Shown here one piece after another: positions 34,679 through 42,218 of a DNA stretch of 64,000 nucleotides. The translations under genes and the position numbers were made by a program. Source of the stretch: an uncultured Muribaculaceae bacterium. GTDB lineage: Bacteria > Bacteroidota > Bacteroidia > Bacteroidales > Muribaculaceae. Under the pieces are notes generated by a model. That model had not been told where the DNA came from. It saw nothing but the letters and a program-made list of their open reading frames with translations, and made no database searches. The stretch lies in NCBI GenBank assembly GCA_958436175.1, contig CAUBJF010000002.1:1-64000 (forward strand). Reading direction: 5' to 3'. Within the stretch, counting starts at the first letter, position 1. Every line of letters starts with the position of its first letter.

Positions 34679-35356
34679 ATGAACTACCGGAAAGAATCAG
34701 TTATAGCCGTACAAGGAACGGCGGCTTTGCGTGTGCAGCCCGACATTTTTTGGCTTGAGCTATCTTTGTCCGACAATTTCACCAGGACAGACAAAGCATA
34801 TGAATATACAAATACTGTCTCTGGCCTCATGGTTTTCCTGGCAAAAGAAATCGGGCTGAGCACCGAATGTGCAAGAAGCATGAGTCTTAGGATCCAGAGA
34901 GGCACTGAAGAAGAAAGAGACAGCTGGGGACGAAGGAAGGATGCATTGGTATGTAGGCAGACTCTGCGGGCATATCTCCCTCTTGACAGGAGACTTGTGG
35001 ATAATTTTATGGATTTGGTAGACAAGCGACTCCCGGATGTCGATATAAATTCAGGCTTCTGTATCCGCGCTGACCATCCGGCTCGTAAGGAGGCTCTTGA
35101 AGCTGCTTTCCGTGAGGCTAAGAGAAACGCGGAGACACTTGCTTGTGTTTCCGGATGTAAAGTCGGCAGGGTGTTGAGTCTTGAAGAGATACCTCATGAA
35201 GACAGCGGAGAAGCCAAAAGCTCCATCTTCTATCCTGAATACGAGAATGGGAAACATTCGGGAGCGGCAAATGGTATAGCCCCTGAATTCATAGTCGTTT
35301 CGGAAACAGTCCGTGCCGTCTTTGAGTTCGGTACAAATAAAGGACCGACCGCTTAA
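34679..35356 (+). CDS. SIMPL (DUF541) domain protein, cytoplasmic form (225 aa)
   Basis: The sequence begins directly with the SIMPL domain (ESVIAVQGTAALRVQPDIFW) and continues with the family pattern of alternating strands and a helical hairpin (AYEYTNTVSGLMVFLAKEIG). SIMPL proteins such as YggE/BP26 are usually secreted. Here no signal peptide is visible, so this one should stay in the cytoplasm, or the true start is missed; no upstream in-frame extension is seen. The function of the family is poorly known (oxidative stress, channel-like oligomers). It is convergent with prfC, with 15 nt between the two stops. Confidence 0.78.
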   Translation: MNYRKESVIAVQGTAALRVQPDIFWLELSLSDNFTRTDKAYEYTNTVSGLMVFLAKEIGLSTECARSMSLRIQRGTEEERDSWGRRKDALVCRQTLRAYLPLDRRLVDNFMDLVDKRLPDVDINSGFCIRADHPARKEALEAAFREAKRNAETLACVSGCKVGRVLSLEEIPHEDSGEAKSSIFYPEYENGKHSGAANGIAPEFIVVSETVRAVFEFGTNKGPTA

Positions 35357-35371
35357 AAATCAGGACGATTC

Positions 35372-36952
35372 TCAGAATTCGCTGGAGAAGTGAAAACGGA
35401 TTTTCGGGAAGTCGTTCTGAGCCATGGTGAGGACGAACTGAGAGTCTGCGAGGAACACATCGCGGCCTTCACGGTCGAGAGCCATGAACTGGTGCTTGCG
35501 TTTCTTGAAAGCTTCCAGCGCGGCTTGGTCGTCGCTGTCTATCCAGCAGGCTTTGTACATCGACATCGGTTCCCAGCGGCACTGTGCGCCGTATTCGTGG
35601 AGAAGACGGTACTGTATTACCTCGAACTGAAGCTGCCCGACAGTGCCAATCACCTTTCGCCCATTGAACTGATGGAAGAAGAGCTGGGCAACGCCTTCGT
35701 CCATGAGCTGCTGGATGCCTTTCTCGAGTTGTTTGCTCTTCATCGGGTCGGTGTTCTCGATATACATGAACATCTCGGGAGAGAAACTCGGTAGTCCCTT
35801 GTAGTGGATGTCTTCGCCCTCAGTGAGAGTGTCGCCAATCTTAAAGTTGCCCGTGTCGGGAATACCTACGATGTCGCCGGGATATGCCTCGTCGACTATG
35901 CTTTTCTTCTGTGCCATGAAGGCTGTCGGGGCTGCGAAACGCATAGTCTTGCCTGTTCGTATCTGCTTGTACGGCGCGTTTCGTTCGAATTTGCCTGAGC
36001 ATACCTTGACGAATGCTATGCACGAGCGGTGGTTCGGATCCATATTTGCATGGATCTTGAACACGAACCCGCTGAAAGCTTCCTCGTGAGGGTCTACACG
36101 GCGTTCGACGGCATCGATGGCACGTGGCGAGGGGGCAATCTTGACGAAGCAGTCCAGGAGCTCCTTGACGCCGAAAGTATTCAGCGCCGATCCAAAAAAT
36201 ACCGGGGCTACCTTTCCGGCAAGGTATTCGTCGACGTTGAATTCGGGATATACGCCCTCGATTAGCTCTATGTCGTCGCGAAGACGGGCTGCGTCGTCCT
36301 CTCCGACAGCCTGGTCGATGCGAGGGTCGTTGATATCGTCGATTTCGACACGTTCCGTGGCTCGCTGTTTGTCGGGAGTAAAGAGATCGAGCGAGTTTTC
36401 GTAGATATTGTATACTCCCTTGAACTTGGCTCCTATATTTATAGGCCAGCTCAGGGGACGTACTTTGATTTTGAGCTCTGATTCCAGCTCGTCCATGATT
36501 TCGAAGGGGTCGCGTCCTTCGCGGTCAAGTTTGTTGACGAAGATGATTACAGGAGTGTTGCGCATACGGCACACTTCCATGAGCTTGCGTGTCTGTGCTT
36601 CGACACCTTTTGCAACGTCGACGACGATGATTACGCTGTCGACGGCGGTAAGAGTGCGGTAAGTGTCCTCGGCGAAGTCCTGGTGGCCGGGAGTGTCGAG
36701 GATATTGATTTTATAATCCTGGTAGTTGAAGCCCATCACGGACGTAGCAACGGATATGCCGCGTTGCTTCTCTATTTCCATCCAGTCGGAGGTCGCAGTC
36801 TTTTTTATCTTGTTGGACTTGACGGCGCCAGCCACGTGTATGGCTCCGCCGAAAAGCAGTAGTTTTTCTGTAAGTGTTGTCTTGCCGGCATCCGGGTGCG
36901 AAATGATGGCAAAGGTGCGCCGGCGGCTTATTTCTTCGTTTAGTGTGGCCAT
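35372..36952 (-). CDS. prfC: peptide chain release factor 3
   Basis: RF3 is a GTPase that removes RF1/RF2 from the ribosome after termination. The G1 motif SHPDAGKTTLTEKLL is at residues about 18-32, G3 DTPGHQDF and G4 NKLDRE follow, and the RF3-typical RGISVATSVM switch replaces the elongation-factor form. At 526 residues it is full length (E. coli 529). It is the last gene of the leftward rlmH-rfbD-prfC run, 12 nt after the reductase gene. Confidence 0.96.
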   Translation of the reverse strand: MATLNEEISRRRTFAIISHPDAGKTTLTEKLLLFGGAIHVAGAVKSNKIKKTATSDWMEIEKQRGISVATSVMGFNYQDYKINILDTPGHQDFAEDTYRTLTAVDSVIIVVDVAKGVEAQTRKLMEVCRMRNTPVIIFVNKLDREGRDPFEIMDELESELKIKVRPLSWPINIGAKFKGVYNIYENSLDLFTPDKQRATERVEIDDINDPRIDQAVGEDDAARLRDDIELIEGVYPEFNVDEYLAGKVAPVFFGSALNTFGVKELLDCFVKIAPSPRAIDAVERRVDPHEEAFSGFVFKIHANMDPNHRSCIAFVKVCSGKFERNAPYKQIRTGKTMRFAAPTAFMAQKKSIVDEAYPGDIVGIPDTGNFKIGDTLTEGEDIHYKGLPSFSPEMFMYIENTDPMKSKQLEKGIQQLMDEGVAQLFFHQFNGRKVIGTVGQLQFEVIQYRLLHEYGAQCRWEPMSMYKACWIDSDDQAALEAFKKRKHQFMALDREGRDVFLADSQFVLTMAQNDFPKIRFHFSSEF

Positions 36953-36964
36953 GTAAAGGGTTGT

Positions 36965-37834
36965 TCAGTCGTTGTTTTCCATTCTCTCCATGCATCGGAG
37001 CAAAGAGCTGTGCCAGTGGGGTATCTTAATGCCGAAAGTGGCTTTGATGCGGCTTTTGTCAAGGACGGAATAGAAGGGTCGGGCAGCAGCAGTAGGAAAG
37101 TCGGATGTCGGTATGGGCGTTACTGCGGCGGCCTTGTCCGGGAATCCTGCCGCTTCTAATATTGCGACAGCGAAATCGTACCACGAAGCGACACCCTCGT
37201 CTGAATAGTGGAAAATACCCGGGGTCCAGTAGGCTGAGAAGACTATCGAAGCTATAGCTGCAGCGAGGTCGGCGGCATAGGTCGGCGTGCCTATCTGGTC
37301 GGCGACGATGCGCAGCGGACGGTTTTCGCGAGCCAGACGTAGAACTGTCTTGACAAAGTTCTTGCCGTAGGGTGAGTAAAGCCATCCTGTCCGGATAACC
37401 ATACTGCCAGGAGCCAGGCCGAGCAGGGCTGTCTCGCTTTTTCGTTTGCTTGCTCCGTAGACCGACAGGGGTGCCGGCTTGTCGCCTTCGTTGTACGGGC
37501 GGTGAGCAGTGCCGTCGAAAACATAGTCTGTCGAGATGTGAAGGATCTTATAGTTGTTCTCCTCAGCGAAGGTTGCCAGGTTCGATACAGCGTCGATGTT
37601 GACTCGATGACATTCAAGCTTCTCTTCCTCCGCACGGTCGACAGCTGTATAGGCAGCGCAGTTGATGACATGGGTGAAGTCGCCCTGTCGCATATATCGG
37701 CCTACGGCCGCGCGGTCGGTAAGGTCGAGGTCTTCCCTGTACAAATATGTCGTGATACCGGGCGCGCGTTGCTCAAGCACCCGGCGAAGCTCCTGCCCCA
37801 GTTGTCCTGACGCTCCTGTAACAAGTATCTTCAT
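36965..37834 (-). CDS. rfbD: dTDP-4-dehydrorhamnose reductase (SDR fold)
   Basis: It reduces dTDP-4-keto-rhamnose to dTDP-L-rhamnose with NAD(P)H. The start at 37834 gives MKILVTGASGQLGQELRR with the Rossmann GxxGxxG motif; the longer frame adds 17 unrelated residues. The catalytic YxxxK is in SVYGASKRKSE, and STDYVFDG is the typical RfbD block. The other rhamnose genes (rfbA, B, C) are not in this window. It lies between the housekeeping genes rlmH and prfC, a common arrangement in Bacteroidales as far as I recall. Confidence 0.9.
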   Translation of the reverse strand: MKILVTGASGQLGQELRRVLEQRAPGITTYLYREDLDLTDRAAVGRYMRQGDFTHVINCAAYTAVDRAEEEKLECHRVNIDAVSNLATFAEENNYKILHISTDYVFDGTAHRPYNEGDKPAPLSVYGASKRKSETALLGLAPGSMVIRTGWLYSPYGKNFVKTVLRLARENRPLRIVADQIGTPTYAADLAAAIASIVFSAYWTPGIFHYSDEGVASWYDFAVAILEAAGFPDKAAAVTPIPTSDFPTAAARPFYSVLDKSRIKATFGIKIPHWHSSLLRCMERMENND

Positions 37835-37881
37835 ATTCCTCTTGAATTGTGGTGCAAAAATAGTGAAAAAAATCCGCTCTG

Positions 37882-38355
37882 TCAATCGTGATGGTAAGGT
37901 TCTCCTTTCATGATGGTTCCGGCCCGATAGATTTGTTCCACGACCAGGAGCCGTGCCAGTTCATGGGGGAATGTCAAACGGGATAGCGAAAACATGCTGT
38001 CTGCACGGTCGTAGACTTCCTTGCTGAAGCCATACGGACCTCCGACGGCGAAGACGAGACTCCCCGGCAGCGTCACGGCCTGATGAACGATGAAGTCAGA
38101 TAGCTGTCGTGAGGTCAACTCCTTGCCGCGTTCGTCGAGGAGCATAAGATAGTCCTGAGGACCGATTTCGGCGAGCATACGCAGACCCTCGACTTCCTTC
38201 TGCCGGTCGGGTGTGGTTGATCGTGTCGTCTTGACATTGGGCAGAGATACTGCAGAAAAAGGCCAGTAGTGTGGTATGCGTCGGGCGTATTTTTCGACGC
38301 ATGAGGCTATATCGCTGTCGCGGACAGAGCCTATACAGAGCAGTTTGATTTTCAT
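37882..38355 (-). CDS. rlmH: 23S rRNA (pseudouridine1915-N3)-methyltransferase
   Basis: RlmH is a SPOUT-family methyltransferase acting on helix 69 of 23S rRNA within the 70S ribosome. The knot region LVFAVGGPYGFSKEVYDRAD with the SAM-binding glycines and the C-terminal SRLTFPHELARLLVVEQIYR are intact. The length of 157 residues is normal. The ATG lies only 4 nt after a TAAATTTG box on its own strand, which predicts a leaderless mRNA. It heads the leftward rlmH-rfbD-prfC run. Confidence 0.95.
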   Translation of the reverse strand: MKIKLLCIGSVRDSDIASCVEKYARRIPHYWPFSAVSLPNVKTTRSTTPDRQKEVEGLRMLAEIGPQDYLMLLDERGKELTSRQLSDFIVHQAVTLPGSLVFAVGGPYGFSKEVYDRADSMFSLSRLTFPHELARLLVVEQIYRAGTIMKGEPYHHD

Positions 38356-38359
38356 GGTG

Positions 38360-38367
38360 CAAATTTA
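38360..38367 (-). promoter_or_regulatory. -7 box of rlmH
   Basis: On the minus strand TAAATTTG is followed by CACC and then the ATG at 38355. It is divergent to the nadC box 30 nt away. Confidence 0.55.
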
Positions 38368-38389
38368 CTGATTTTATGGCTTTTTTCCG

Positions 38390-38397
38390 TAATTTTG
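38390..38397 (+). promoter_or_regulatory. -7 box of nadC
   Basis: TAATTTTG lies 29 nt before the ATG at 38427. It places the in-frame ATG at 38376 upstream of the transcript, and so decides the nadC start. Confidence 0.6.
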
Positions 38398-38426
38398 CAT
38401 CTACGGAACAAAATCCAAGCTATATA

Positions 38427-39281
38427 ATGAAGACAAAAGAACAGCTTATCGACGATCTCCTTACTCTTTCATTTGCCGAAGACATAGGCGATGGTGATGC
38501 TACAACCCTCAGTACCATAGGCCCTGATGCCATGGGGCGGCAGCACCTCCTTGTCAAGGAAGAAGGTATCCTCGCAGGAGTCGACATTGCACGCATGGTA
38601 TTCGAAAAGTTCGACCCTTCGCTAAAGATGACAGTTTTCATCGAAGATGGTGCCCATGTGAAACCGGGCGATGTTGCATTTGTTGTGGAAGGGCCCGTTC
38701 GCTCTCTGCTCCAGACAGAACGCCTCATGCTCAACATCATGCAGCGTATGAGCGGTGTCGCCACTATGACAGGCCGATATCAGAGCAGACTCGAAGGACT
38801 TCCTACCAAGGTCCTCGATACCCGGAAGACTACTCCGGGCATGCGTGTCCTCGAGAAAGAGGCCGTACGCATCGGCGGAGGTGCCAACCACCGCATGGGC
38901 CTTTTCGACATGATTCTCATCAAGGACAATCATGTCGATTTCGCCGGCGGTATCCACGAGGCTGTGACCAAGGCCAAGGAATGGTGCAATGGAAAAGGCA
39001 AGAAGCTCGCAATCGAGGTCGAAGTACGAAACGACGATGAAATTCGTCAGGCTCTCGCCGAGGGCATCGACCGCATCATGCTCGATAACTTCACTCCCGA
39101 GCGTACCGCCGAGGCTGTGCGCCTGATTCGCGGCATAGACCCTAACGTCGAAATCGAGTCCAGCGGCGGTATAACCATCGACACTCTCCGCGCTTACGGG
39201 GAAGCCGGTGTCGATTTCATCTCTGTCGGAGCTTTGACACACTCCGTCAAAGGTCTGGACCTCAGCTTTAAGGCTTGCTAA
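38427..39281 (+). CDS. nadC: nicotinate-nucleotide diphosphorylase (carboxylating)
   Basis: It converts quinolinate and PRPP to nicotinate mononucleotide in NAD synthesis. The start at 38427 (MKTKEQLIDDLLTLSFAEDI) follows from the promoter at 38390-38397. Key blocks are intact: MQRMSGVAT, LDTRKTTPGMRVLEKEAVRI, GGANHRMGLFDMILIKDNH and the C-terminal ESSGGITIDTLRAYGEAGVD phosphate-binding part. At 284 residues it is full length. nadA and nadB are not nearby. It is followed by hairpins at 39293-39320 and 39332-39382. Confidence 0.95.
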   Translation: MKTKEQLIDDLLTLSFAEDIGDGDATTLSTIGPDAMGRQHLLVKEEGILAGVDIARMVFEKFDPSLKMTVFIEDGAHVKPGDVAFVVEGPVRSLLQTERLMLNIMQRMSGVATMTGRYQSRLEGLPTKVLDTRKTTPGMRVLEKEAVRIGGGANHRMGLFDMILIKDNHVDFAGGIHEAVTKAKEWCNGKGKKLAIEVEVRNDDEIRQALAEGIDRIMLDNFTPERTAEAVRLIRGIDPNVEIESSGGITIDTLRAYGEAGVDFISVGALTHSVKGLDLSFKAC

Positions 39282-39292
39282 AAGATAATAAA

Positions 39293-39382
39293 GACCTCCG
39301 ACATAACCGGATGTGAGGTCATGGAATAAATCAGGAGGGGCGTTTGTAGATGTCTATGCGGCACCACTGAACGCCCCTCCTG
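39293..39382. terminator. double hairpin between convergent nadC and the cyclo-ligase gene
   Basis: The first hairpin (39293-39320) pairs GACCTC..ACAT with ATGTGAGGTC. The second pairs 39332-39344 with 39370-39382 as a perfect 13-bp stem with a 25-nt loop, followed within 20 nt by TTTATTTTTG on the plus strand. The pair probably ends both converging transcripts. Confidence 0.65.
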
Positions 39383-39405
39383 TTGGATTGTGACTTTATT
39401 TTTGT

Positions 39406-39960
39406 CTATTTCTTACGCCCTCGAACTGTTGGATGTCCGTCGGCAATGACAAAGTGGATTGGAATGTCGTGGTCCTCTGTCTCGATATCGTCGTATAGCT
39501 GGAAACCGTAGCAGACACCGACTGTCAGGGCATGAGAGCGCGACAGGAGTCGATCGTAATAACCCTTTCCCCGTCCGACTCGTGAACCGTTACGGTCGAA
39601 GGCCACGCCCGGTACAACGATAAGGTCCATTTCATCGACGGATACTGTGCTGTCTCCGTCCGGTTCTTCGATCTGGAAAGCCCCAAGGTGCATACGCGTG
39701 CGGTCGTATGGCAGTATCTCAAGATCGAGGCCATTGACACGCGGAAGATAGAAGTTCTTCGTGCCGCCAAATGCATCAAGAAAGGCTCTTGTGGGAAGTT
39801 CGTCGGGAAGGGCGTGGTACATCAATATATTGTCAGCCATCATGAAAGCGGCCATTTCGCTAAGCCTGTTGAATACTCTTGAAGCGGCGGCATAGCGCTC
39901 TTCGTCGGCCAACATGGCTTTACGTGCACGGACTTGCCGGCGTATATCATCTTTTTTCAT
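39406..39960 (-). CDS. 5-formyltetrahydrofolate cyclo-ligase
   Basis: It converts 5-formyl-THF to 5,10-methenyl-THF using ATP, recycling stored folate. The start at 39960 gives MKKDDIRRQVRARKAML, the standard N-terminus; the longer frame overlaps the protease gene. The C-terminal signature VPGVAFDRNGSRVGRGKGYY contains the substrate and Mg-ATP loop. The length of 184 residues is normal. The gene is 16 nt downstream of the ctpA-type gene and ends the leftward run started by the deaminase. Confidence 0.92.
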   Translation of the reverse strand: MKKDDIRRQVRARKAMLADEERYAAASRVFNRLSEMAAFMMADNILMYHALPDELPTRAFLDAFGGTKNFYLPRVNGLDLEILPYDRTRMHLGAFQIEEPDGDSTVSVDEMDLIVVPGVAFDRNGSRVGRGKGYYDRLLSRSHALTVGVCYGFQLYDDIETEDHDIPIHFVIADGHPTVRGRKK

Positions 39961-39976
39961 GTGAAGCGTGGTCCTG

Positions 39977-41617
39977 TCAGGGTTTGGCCGGAACTTTGTC
40001 GACGAGTGGGAAGTCGGCTCCGCCGTTCTCAATCTGGCGAAGAGCCTCCTGAACGACAGGGTCGCGGGCATTGACAACTTCGAAATATCCGTCCAGCCCA
40101 AGAATATCGCGGGCTATCAATGCTTTGATTTGATTAACAATCAAAGGGGCAGAAATGTTGACATAGTACCAGCGAGGTGCTATTCCACCCTGGGTGTGGG
40201 CATAGTCGACAAAGGATTTCAGCAGATCGTGGTCTGCCGGGAGCATGGCGAGAAGGTCGTCGGTTTTCTCGCTGGCGTTCAGTCTCTCGCGGTTTTGGTC
40301 GGCATATTCATAGGCGAATTTACGCAGCAGTCCGGCGTTGGCCACTTTGATGAAGTAGTTGGTAACACCTGTGGTGTCGGACGGCACAAATATGTCAGGG
40401 ATGATACCGCCTCCGCCGTAGACAGGACGTTTCGTGCTTGTCATGAAAATCTCCGTCGAGTCGATAGGAATACTGTCGGCCGAGAATATCTCTCCGCGGT
40501 TATATCGGTCGTAAACCTCGATTTCGTATTCCCCGTTATGTCCGGGGGTGTATTTCTTCTGTATGCAGCGTCCCGAGGGAGTATAGTAACGCTGTACCGT
40601 CAGGCGGAATTCGCTCGAATCGGGAAGCTCGAAAGATTGCTGTACGAGACCTTTGCCGAAGGTTCGTCGTCCTATGATGAGCCCGCGGTCATTGTCCTGT
40701 ATTGCTCCCGAAACGATTTCGCTGGAGCTTGCGGAGAATTCGTCGACGAGCACAATCAGTTTCTCGTCCTGCATGGAGCCGAGACCGTCGGCGAAAAGGG
40801 TGCGGTTGTCCGCCATAGTGCGCCCTTTGGTAGATACTATGACCTGACCGGGATTGAGGAATTCGTTTGCCAGGAGCACAGCCGGACTCATATAGCCGCC
40901 GGTGTTGCCTCGAAGGTCGAGGATGAATGCCTTTGCTCCGAGGAAACGCAGCTGGGCAAGCGTTGTGTAGGCCTCTGTATATGTATTGTCGGAGAATTTG
41001 CCCAGACGGAGGTAGCCAACCGAGTCGTTGACCATATAGGATGCGTCGATGGGTGATACTGGGACCTGGCCGCGGGTTACATCGAACTCGAGGGGTCTTG
41101 TGGTATTATGGCGGCGTACGGTAAGGTGTACTGTCGAACCCTCAGGGCCTCGCAGACGCGAGAATACGTCGTTTTCCTTTATGCCGACACCGGCGATATT
41201 TTCATTGTCGACGGCTATGATCCTGTCGCCGGCGACAAGGCCTGCTTCTTCGGCTGCTCCGCCATTTATGACTTCCAGAACGCAGAGTGTGTCATTGATA
41301 ATCTGGAACTGAATGCCCACGCCCGAGAATGAGCCTTCCAGGTCGCGGTTGGCTATTTCACGTTCGGCCGATGCTATGTAGGCTGAGTGTGGATCGAGGT
41401 TGCGGAGGAGTTCCGGGATAGTGAGTTCCACGAGGCTGTCGAGTTCGACATCGTCGACGTAGTTGGAGGTTATGATGTCGAAGACACGGTCGAGTTTTTG
41501 ACGGGCTGCGTTGTCATGATCATGGCTCGACAGATATGTGCCTGTCAATATGCCTATTACCATGAACAAGGCCGCCGTTACGGGCAGCCATAGTTTATAT
41601 TTTCTTTCGTTGTTCAC
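39977..41617 (-). CDS. S41 family C-terminal processing protease (CtpA-like), 546 aa
   Basis: A membrane anchor (LWLPVTAALFMVIGILTGTY) is followed by a PDZ domain (about residues 75-170; SGVGIQFQIINDTLCVLEVI) and the S41 protease core. The Ser is in DEFSASSSEIVSG and the catalytic Lys is K322 in RRTFGKGLVQ. Such enzymes cleave C-terminal tails of envelope proteins in the periplasm. I chose the GTG at 41617 (VNNERKYKLW), because the ATG at 41683 would overlap the deaminase gene by 44 bases and add a non-conserved leader. The ATG start remains possible. Confidence 0.88.
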   Translation of the reverse strand: MNNERKYKLWLPVTAALFMVIGILTGTYLSSHDHDNAARQKLDRVFDIITSNYVDDVELDSLVELTIPELLRNLDPHSAYIASAEREIANRDLEGSFSGVGIQFQIINDTLCVLEVINGGAAEEAGLVAGDRIIAVDNENIAGVGIKENDVFSRLRGPEGSTVHLTVRRHNTTRPLEFDVTRGQVPVSPIDASYMVNDSVGYLRLGKFSDNTYTEAYTTLAQLRFLGAKAFILDLRGNTGGYMSPAVLLANEFLNPGQVIVSTKGRTMADNRTLFADGLGSMQDEKLIVLVDEFSASSSEIVSGAIQDNDRGLIIGRRTFGKGLVQQSFELPDSSEFRLTVQRYYTPSGRCIQKKYTPGHNGEYEIEVYDRYNRGEIFSADSIPIDSTEIFMTSTKRPVYGGGGIIPDIFVPSDTTGVTNYFIKVANAGLLRKFAYEYADQNRERLNASEKTDDLLAMLPADHDLLKSFVDYAHTQGGIAPRWYYVNISAPLIVNQIKALIARDILGLDGYFEVVNARDPVVQEALRQIENGGADFPLVDKVPAKP

Positions 41618-41639
41618 AATTATAGTGTATTGCTTGTCT

Positions 41640-42077
41640 TTAAGAAGTGATGTCTGAGATGTGGACACATTCGATTCCTGCACGCTTCATAAGCTCGATG
41701 CCGTCGGCAAGGCGGTAGAGGTCGTTGAAGACCACGCGCCGAATACCGGCCTGGATTATGAGCTTGGCACATTCAAGACACGGAGAAGCGGTGACGTAGA
41801 GCGTGGCTCCCTCACTGCTGTTGTTGCTCCGGGCTACTTTTGTTATGGCATTGGCCTCGGCATGGAGTACATAAGGCTTTGTGATGCCTGTTTCGTCTTC
41901 GCATATATTCTCGAAGCCTGCCGGTGTGCCGTTGTAGCCGTCGGAAATAATCATCTGGTCACGCACCAGAAGCGCGCCAACCTTGCGGCGCTGACAGTAT
42001 GAATTCTCGGCCCATATGGTGGCCATGCGCAGATAGCGTCGGTCGAGGAGCCGCTGTTTGTCGCTTTCTTGTTTCAT
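41640..42077 (-). CDS. deoxycytidylate (dCMP) deaminase, ComEB-like
   Basis: It deaminates dCMP to dUMP, feeding thymidylate synthesis. The zinc-dependent active site is complete: H72-A-E74 and P-C100-LE-C103. The segment NSYCQRRKVGALLVRDQMII is typical of the ComEB/dCMP deaminase family. The length of 145 residues is normal. The ATG lies only 5 nt after a TAATTTTG box, so its mRNA should be nearly leaderless. It heads the run deaminase, protease, cyclo-ligase. Confidence 0.92.
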   Translation of the reverse strand: MKQESDKQRLLDRRYLRMATIWAENSYCQRRKVGALLVRDQMIISDGYNGTPAGFENICEDETGITKPYVLHAEANAITKVARSNNSSEGATLYVTASPCLECAKLIIQAGIRRVVFNDLYRLADGIELMKRAGIECVHISDITS

Positions 42078-42082
42078 ATAGG

Positions 42083-42090
42083 CAAAATTA
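42083..42090 (-). promoter_or_regulatory. -7 box of the dCMP deaminase gene
   Basis: On the minus strand TAATTTTG is followed by CCTAT and the ATG at 42077. No convincing -33 box is visible. Confidence 0.55.
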
Positions 42091-42154
42091 ATGAAAAATC
42101 GCGAGAAGAGGCATCATAGAAATATAAGAAATACAAATAAATACTATACAAAGA

Positions 42155-42197
42155 CAAAAAAGAGCGGAAGTCTCGCCGCTTAGGGAAACTTCCGCTC
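42155..42197 (-). terminator. intrinsic terminator after the GH20 gene
   Basis: On the minus strand a 10-bp perfect stem (42197-42188 with 42171-42162) and a 16-nt loop are followed by CTTTTTTG. It lies 22 nt after the GH20 stop at 42219. Confidence 0.85.
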
Positions 42198-42218
42198 GTT
42201 CTTTTGTGGTGTCCTGTC

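Noticed and set aside
39968..41056. 362-residue plus-strand ORF opposite the S41 protease
   Set aside because: It is antisense to the protease domain with intact Ser and Lys. No signal or domain pattern of its own.
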